Of a stretch of DNA of 19,054 nt, positions 14,938 to 19,054 are shown one piece after another (within the stretch, counting starts at the first letter, position 1; each line of letters begins with the position of its first letter). The stretch is from Gemmatimonadota bacterium (GTDB taxonomy: Bacteria; Latescibacterota; UBA2968). The position numbers were made by a program, and so were the translations under genes. The notes under the pieces were generated by a model, which saw only the letters and a program-made list of their open reading frames with translations, ran no database searches and was not told where the DNA came from. The DNA lies in the NCBI GenBank assembly GCA_002714465.1, contig PAXL01000022.1, forward strand, positions 1 to 19,054, written 5' to 3'.

Positions 14938-16152
14938 ATGGCGACGATTCTGCTGATAGGGGCTTTCGATACGAAGGGTGAGGAGTATGCCTTCGTGAAG
15001 AACATCATTTGCGCGCGCGGGCACGAAACACTCGGACTGCACACGGGCGTATTCGACGCGGATCAATCGATGCACGTCGATGTCTCGAACGGTGACGTCG
15101 CTCAGGCGGGTGGTAAACCGATCGATCAGCTGCAGGAGAAACAGGACCGAGGCGAAGCGATGAAGGTCATGAGTGATGGTGCAGCCGTTATTACACGCCA
15201 GCTCTACGATCAGGGCCGGTTTGACGGCGTGATCGGACTTGGGGGAACGGGCGGCACCTCTGTCATCACCGCTGGAATGCAGTCGCTCCCGATCGGAGTC
15301 CCGAAAGTGATGGTATCCACAGCCGCTTCGGGCGATACAAGTTCATATGTCGGTACGCGCGACATCACGATGATTCCGTCGGTCGTCGATGTAGCGGGCG
15401 TGAACAGGATTAGCAGACCCATCTTTACACGTGCAGCAGGCGCCATCTGCGGGATGGTCGAAACGGAGCCCGAGCCGTCGAGCGACGAAAAGCCGATTAT
15501 CGCGGCATCCATGTTCGGCAACACAACTGAGTGTGTAGATAGGTGTCGCGAAGCCCTGACAGAGAAGGGATATGAGGTCTTGGTCTTCCACGCGACAGGG
15601 ACCGGCGGCAAGACGATGGAAAGTCTCATCGATGACGGTCTGGTCGAAGCGGTTCTCGATATCACTACGACAGAATGGGCAGACGAGATCTGCGATGGCG
15701 TCTTCTCTGCAGGCCCAAAACGTCTCGACGCACCCGGCAAAGCAGGCATCCCACACCTGATCGTCCCGGGCTGCATAGACATGGCCAATTACGGGCCACG
15801 CGACACCGTGCCTGAGAGATACAACGATCGACTCCTCTACGAGTGGAACCCGTCCGTCACGCTCATGCGAACAAATGCCGACGAAAACCGTAGGATGGGC
15901 GAAATCTTTGCAGAAAAAGCCAACGCCTCGACCGCCCCCATAGCGATCCTGATCCCGCTCCAAGGTGTCTCGATTCTCGACGGCGACGGCGAAATGTTCT
16001 GTGACCGCGAAGCCGACCAAGCCATGTTCGATGCGCTCAAAGCCGGCCTTCGCGACGATATTGATGTAGTCGAACTCGACGCCAACATCAACGACGAATC
16101 CTTCTCGACCAAAGCCGTCGAAATGATGCTTGAACTAATTGGTAAGAAATAG
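14938..16152 (+). CDS. UPF0261 / Tm-1 N-terminal domain-like ATP-binding protein
   Basis: A 404-aa protein of the UPF0261 family, the same family as the N-terminal half of the tomato Tm-1 virus-resistance protein. Conserved blocks are ILLIGAFDTKGEEYAFV (4-20), GVIGLGGTGGTSVITAGM (97-114), STAASGDTSSYVGTRDITMI (127-146), VFHATGTGGKTMESL (216-230) and HLIVPGCIDMANYGP (273-287). The glycine-rich segments fit nucleotide or phosphate binding on two Rossmann-like domains. Length is normal for the bacterial family. AAGAGG at 14927-14932 lies 5 nt before the ATG. The next gene encodes the TIM-barrel protein that forms the other half of Tm-1, so the two are expected to work together. The biochemical reaction of the pair is not established; no signal peptide, cytoplasmic. 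Confidence 0.93.
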   Translation: MATILLIGAFDTKGEEYAFVKNIICARGHETLGLHTGVFDADQSMHVDVSNGDVAQAGGKPIDQLQEKQDRGEAMKVMSDGAAVITRQLYDQGRFDGVIGLGGTGGTSVITAGMQSLPIGVPKVMVSTAASGDTSSYVGTRDITMIPSVVDVAGVNRISRPIFTRAAGAICGMVETEPEPSSDEKPIIAASMFGNTTECVDRCREALTEKGYEVLVFHATGTGGKTMESLIDDGLVEAVLDITTTEWADEICDGVFSAGPKRLDAPGKAGIPHLIVPGCIDMANYGPRDTVPERYNDRLLYEWNPSVTLMRTNADENRRMGEIFAEKANASTAPIAILIPLQGVSILDGDGEMFCDREADQAMFDALKAGLRDDIDVVELDANINDESFSTKAVEMMLELIGKK

Positions 16153-16333
16153 CTATACCTGGAGTCTAATGAGGCCGCTTTGAGTATCGGGGTCGGCGCG
16201 GACCCTTCTGTGTTCTCCGTGGCCGCTCGCTGCGCGACTCAAGGCTGTTGCGATGCCACGTCGACCGGCAGGATCTCCGAATAGCCTCTCTTCGTCCTTT
16301 GTGGTTCCCTAACTTTCCAGAGAGAAAACCAGA

Positions 16334-17161
16334 ATGTCCTTCACCAGACAAGAAATTCTAACCCGACTCCGCAAGCTCATCGACGACGGGATCCCGATCA
16401 TCGGCGGAGGCGCAGGAACCGGGATCAGCGCCAAGTTCGAGGAAGAAGGCGGCGTCGATCTGATGGTTATTTACAACAGCGGCCGGTTCCGTATGGCGGG
16501 CCGAGGATCGCTCTCGGGTATGATGCCCTTTGGCGACGCCAACGCGATCGTGATGGAAATGGCCGGCGAAGTATTGCCCATCGTCGTGGATACACCTGTG
16601 CTAGCTGGCGTCTGCGGCACAGACCCCTTCCGTCAGATACCGGTCTTCCTGAAAGAGGTCCGTGACATCGGTTTCTCGGGTGTCCAGAACTTTCCAACCG
16701 TAGGTCTGATCGACGGCCTCTACCGGAAGAACCTAGAAGAGACTGGGATGGGATACGGTCCCGAAGTCGAAATGATCCGAACTGCAAGCCAGATGGACAT
16801 GCTGACCACGCCGTATGCCTTCAACCCTGACGAGGCAGAACAAATGGCCGATGCCGGAGCCGACATCGTTGTCGCGCACATGGGCCTCACCACCAAAGGA
16901 TCGATCGGCGCCACCACGGCGCTGAGTCTGGAAGAGACACCCGTCGCAGTCCAGGCCATCTGCGACGCCGCTCGGGGAGTCAAGAGCGACGTCATCGTCC
17001 TTTGCCACGGCGGCCCGATCTCGATGCCCGAAGACGCCGAATATGTCCTCCAGAAGACAATCGGCGTCAACGGCTTCTATGGCGCAAGCAGCATGGAGCG
17101 TCTTCCCGTCGAGACTGCAATCACCGAGCAGATGCGGCAATTCAAGGCGATCAGATTCTAA
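16334..17161 (+). CDS. PEP-hydrolase family TIM-barrel protein (Tm-1 C-terminal half-like)
   Basis: A 275-aa TIM-barrel protein of the phosphoenolpyruvate hydrolase-like family (COG5564 type). Blocks seen are [19 protein letters not shown] (22-40), [19 protein letters not shown] (42-60), [12 protein letters not shown] (89-100), [13 protein letters not shown] (116-128) and [15 protein letters not shown] (179-193), followed by [17 protein letters not shown]. They alternate strand and phosphate-binding-type loops as expected for the barrel. In plants and many fungi this domain is fused behind UPF0261; here it is a separate gene 181 bp downstream of the UPF0261 gene, same strand. The family name implies C-C hydrolysis or PEP-related chemistry, but the in vivo reaction is not firmly known. 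ATG 16334 has only a weak purine-rich ribosome binding site (GAGAGAAAA). Confidence 0.92.
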   Translation: MSFTRQEILTRLRKLIDDGIPIIGGGAGTGISAKFEEEGGVDLMVIYNSGRFRMAGRGSLSGMMPFGDANAIVMEMAGEVLPIVVDTPVLAGVCGTDPFRQIPVFLKEVRDIGFSGVQNFPTVGLIDGLYRKNLEETGMGYGPEVEMIRTASQMDMLTTPYAFNPDEAEQMADAGADIVVAHMGLTTKGSIGATTALSLEETPVAVQAICDAARGVKSDVIVLCHGGPISMPEDAEYVLQKTIGVNGFYGASSMERLPVETAITEQMRQFKAIRF

Positions 17162-17198
17162 AGGCTGAGCGAAAGATAACCTCCTCCACTCCCCCTCT

Positions 17199-17217
17199 TC
17201 TCCTGCTCTCCCGATCG
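17199..17217 (+). repeat. 19-bp direct repeat, copy 2
   Basis: This is an exact copy of the 19-mer at 11345-11363, here in non-coding C/T-rich DNA just upstream of a candidate promoter. Confidence 0.6.
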
Positions 17218-17227
17218 GTTCCTCTCT

Positions 17228-17256
17228 TTGCCCCTTCCGCATTCCCAACCTATTTT
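17228..17256 (+). promoter_or_regulatory. Candidate promoter for the second enolase-superfamily gene
   Basis: TTGCCC at 17228-17233 and TATTTT at 17251-17256 are 17 bp apart, the same hexamer and spacing as the candidate in front of the PhyH gene at 9004. It implies a leader of roughly 215 nt before the TTG start at 17478. Confidence 0.4.
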
Positions 17257-17477
17257 ATCTTCATGGAACAGCTGTCCCCCATAACACGTGGGTGGACTCG
17301 ATGAAATTCCCGCCACATCCTAATTCCGTCCGTGTTCGCGTTTACTCAAGAGCCATCCGCACCCGATCCGGTCAAGCTCACCGACTTGATGAAAACGCAC
17401 CGTGCACACGCCGAGAACACGAGTAAGTCGGTCACAGACCCACAATACTGTCTGCCTGCGCAGGGAGACTAGAGCAA

Positions 17478-18596
17478 TTGGAAATCAAGGATGTCAAAGT
17501 TCGCCGGCTCAAGGTAGTCGAGGAAGTCGGCAAGCTCGCCCCGGCTTGGCCGGGCAGCAAAATGACCATCCGACGTGGCGGTGGGTCCTTCGTCGAAATC
17601 ACTACGGATGAAGGACTGGTCGGCATCGGTCCCGGTGCAGACCCCGCCCTCCTGCCGGCCGCGCGCAACCTCCTCGTTGGCGATAACCCCTACCTGGTCG
17701 AACGACACGCCGAACAACTGAACTACCAGTCCAGAGGCCGTCGCTATAACGGTGCAGCCGGGTTCGACATCGCACTCTGGGACTTGATCGGCAAAGCAAG
17801 CGGTCAAAGTCTCGTTGACCTCTTTGGCGGCGGTGATTCCGAGGTCATCCCTTACGCGAGCATGATCCTCCTCTCAGAGCCCTCCGAACGAGCCGAATTA
17901 GCAAACCGGCTGAAAGAGGAGGGCTGGCGTGCCATCAAGCTCCGACTCCATCACGACAAAGTGTCGGATGACATCGAAACGGTGCGTCGTGTCAGAGAAG
18001 CAGTTGGACCTGATTTCACGATCACCGTCGATGCGAACCAGGCTCAATCTACGAGCAATTGGCAACCAGGCGTCCAGTGGGACTTTCAGCGAGCCCTGAC
18101 CACAGCTCGCGAGCTCGAGTCGCTCGGCGTATACTGGCTCGAAGAACCGCTTCCCCGTTACGCCTTCGAAGACATCGCGCGTCTAAATGATCGTGTGTCT
18201 CTCGCGATCGCCGGCGGCGAAAACAACGTCGGTCTCCACGAATTTACTCGGATGGTTCGTGAGAATGTGTATGACGTCCTTCAGCCGGAAAGCATGGTGA
18301 ACAGCGGGATCACAACGCTCCGCAAGATCGGGACGCTCGCTCAAGCCTTCGGTAAAAAGTGCGTCCCCCACCACGGCGGCGGGGACATCGGCGTGATCGC
18401 TCACTTGCATCTCGTCGCATCTTGGCCGAACGCGCCGTTCCTCGAACTCCTGCACGATCCTCCGATCGGTGACTACAGACACCGATTCTCAATCTTCCAG
18501 AATCCTCCCGAAGTTCAAAATGGTTTGATGCCTGTACCAAATGGTCCAGGTCTCGGTATCGAGATCGACCCCGACCTCATCGCGCCCGACGGCTGA
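17478..18596 (+). CDS. Enolase-superfamily (MR/MLE) enzyme with non-standard catalytic residues
   Basis: A 372-aa enzyme of the mandelate racemase/muconate lactonizing family. Capping-domain block AAGFDIALWDLIGKASGQ (93-110) and barrel metal ligands Asp185 (VDAN), Glu222 or Glu223 (WLEEP) and Glu248 (GGEN) are intact. The base motif is KLR (Lys154-x-Arg156) rather than K-x-K, and aligned on the ITT and HH landmarks the Asp of the Asp-His dyad is Glu271 (QPES), with His298 in VPHHGGG. This points to a different acid-sugar substrate or stereochemistry than for the enzyme at 2356. The start is TTG 17478: GGGAG at 17463-17467 lies 10 nt upstream and no in-frame ATG precedes the first strand MEIKDVKVRRLKV. 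The next gene begins 9 bp after its stop, so the two form an operon. Confidence 0.88.
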   Translation: MEIKDVKVRRLKVVEEVGKLAPAWPGSKMTIRRGGGSFVEITTDEGLVGIGPGADPALLPAARNLLVGDNPYLVERHAEQLNYQSRGRRYNGAAGFDIALWDLIGKASGQSLVDLFGGGDSEVIPYASMILLSEPSERAELANRLKEEGWRAIKLRLHHDKVSDDIETVRRVREAVGPDFTITVDANQAQSTSNWQPGVQWDFQRALTTARELESLGVYWLEEPLPRYAFEDIARLNDRVSLAIAGGENNVGLHEFTRMVRENVYDVLQPESMVNSGITTLRKIGTLAQAFGKKCVPHHGGGDIGVIAHLHLVASWPNAPFLELLHDPPIGDYRHRFSIFQNPPEVQNGLMPVPNGPGLGIEIDPDLIAPDG

Positions 18597-18605
18597 CATC
18601 ACTAG

Positions 18606-19054
18606 ATGACCTACCAGAACATTTGCGCCAACTACTACCTGGGCTTCGCCAAGCTCTCCATCTGGTACGCGCGGAAACGCATCCTCGAAGGATCTAGCGA
18701 CTTCGAAGATGCGTTCAATGAACGCGTCAACATTTTCCGGAACACCTCACTGTCGCAGAATGGCCTTCATCCCACAAAAGACGTGATCCCAGAATGGGAC
18801 GCTCTTCTCAAAAAAGTCGAGCAAATATTCGTCGAGTACATCCAGAGCGACGACACCTCCGCTTTGGAACAGAAGAGCCTAGACATCTTTTGGCCCGTCC
18901 TTGAAGAGTCCGCTCTAAAAGCGACACCTTACAGACCGACTCTCGACGAACGACCTTATGAATCGTGGTCTCTCGACTACCACGAGGATGTGGTCAATAT
19001 CCACATCAACAACGTCTACAAACCTGATTCGCCGCTTAGCGAAAAGCGACCGCA
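18606..19054 (+). CDS. Unrecognised protein, 3' end beyond the window
   Basis: An open frame from ATG 18606 runs through 149 codons to the right edge without a stop. The protein starts MTYQNICANYYLGFAKLSIW, with an aromatic-rich helix, then a mostly helical, charged middle (FEDAFNERVNIFRNT; WDALLKKVEQIFVEYIQ), and later SWSLDYHEDVVNIHINNVY, which looks like beta-strands. No signal peptide or membrane helix. Codon use agrees with the upstream gene and the 9-bp gap implies co-transcription with the enolase-superfamily enzyme. I do not recognise the family, and no catalytic motif is evident in the visible part. Confidence 0.7.
   Translation, partial: MTYQNICANYYLGFAKLSIWYARKRILEGSSDFEDAFNERVNIFRNTSLSQNGLHPTKDVIPEWDALLKKVEQIFVEYIQSDDTSALEQKSLDIFWPVLEESALKATPYRPTLDERPYESWSLDYHEDVVNIHINNVYKPDSPLSEKRP

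Larger units (their letters stand above)
17162..17477. other. 316-bp spacer with promoter candidate and repeat copy
   Basis: It contains a C/T-rich run (17179-17210) with the second copy of the 19-bp repeat, a candidate promoter (17228-17256), and a leader of over 200 nt. Two very short frames start at ATG 17263 (13 codons) and GTG 17332 (46 codons, stop 17470-17472, 5 bp before the next gene). The latter reads like a plausible peptide with a Pro-rich start, but it has no family features; I do not call it a gene. Confidence 0.5.

Noticed and set aside
15210..16020. Minus-strand frames opposite the UPF0261 gene
   Set aside because: They are antisense shadows of a strongly conserved gene, with no ribosome binding site or family features.
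1..19054. CRISPR arrays, tRNA/rRNA genes, insertion sequences, att sites
   Set aside because: No regularly spaced repeats, no cloverleaf or rRNA-like stretches, no transposase or integrase genes, and no terminal inverted repeats were seen on reading both strands.

Overview
The window is a gene-dense piece of a bacterial chromosome, with moderately high GC that I judge by eye to be in the mid-50s. Spacers are short and starts include ATG, GTG and TTG. No rRNA, tRNA, CRISPR array, insertion sequence or phage gene is visible. The gene set combines enolase-superfamily sugar-acid enzymes, a PhyH dioxygenase, a GH172/DUF2961 protein, an SMP-30 lactonase, a UPF0261/PEP-hydrolase pair, a family-5 solute-binding lipoprotein and a Na+/solute symporter. 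Such mixes are typical of uncultured heterotrophs that break down carbohydrates and small organics (Latescibacterota, Poribacteria or similar). That placement is an inference; no marker gene here fixes the taxon.

Layout. On the minus strand at the left edge, a solute-binding lipoprotein (245-2200) is followed by the start of an MFS transporter that runs off the window. Divergent from them is a mandelate racemase-type enzyme (2356-3444), then a small hairpin, an APH(3')-like kinase (3548-4351) and a GH172-like protein (4443-5411). The minus-strand gene tag (DNA-3-methyladenine glycosylase I) converges on the latter. A PrpE/ApaH-type metallophosphoesterase (6279-6953) starts divergently from tag. 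Next come a small membrane protein with a sodium:solute symporter (7056-8962), a PhyH dioxygenase (9067-9912) and an SMP-30/gluconolactonase (10073-11014).

From 11133 to 14207 lies a tight run of poorly characterised genes: a 61-aa ORF, an exported propeller-like protein, a short GNAT acetyltransferase that may be split by a stop codon, and a large protein whose N-terminus looks like an ADP-ribosyltransferase fold and whose C-terminus has HEAT-like repeats. A 730-bp gene-poor, AT-richer stretch follows. Then come the two halves of a Tm-1-type protein as separate genes (UPF0261 at 14938-16152 and a PEP-hydrolase/TIM-barrel protein at 16334-17161), a second enolase-superfamily enzyme (17478-18596), and an unrecognised gene that runs off the right edge.

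How they may work together. Uptake systems (lipoprotein, MFS, symporter), a GH172 hydrolase, a lactonase and two acid-sugar dehydratase/racemase-type enzymes fit import and breakdown of sugars through aldonic or uronic acids. The substrates cannot be read from the sequence. The APH-like kinase, tag, the phosphoesterase and the GNAT/ART-HEAT genes are not obviously part of that pathway. The items most worth a second look are the APH(3')-like kinase that has lost aminoglycoside-contact residues, the ART-like/HEAT protein beside the GNAT, the split Tm-1 pair, and the second enolase-superfamily enzyme with altered catalytic residues.
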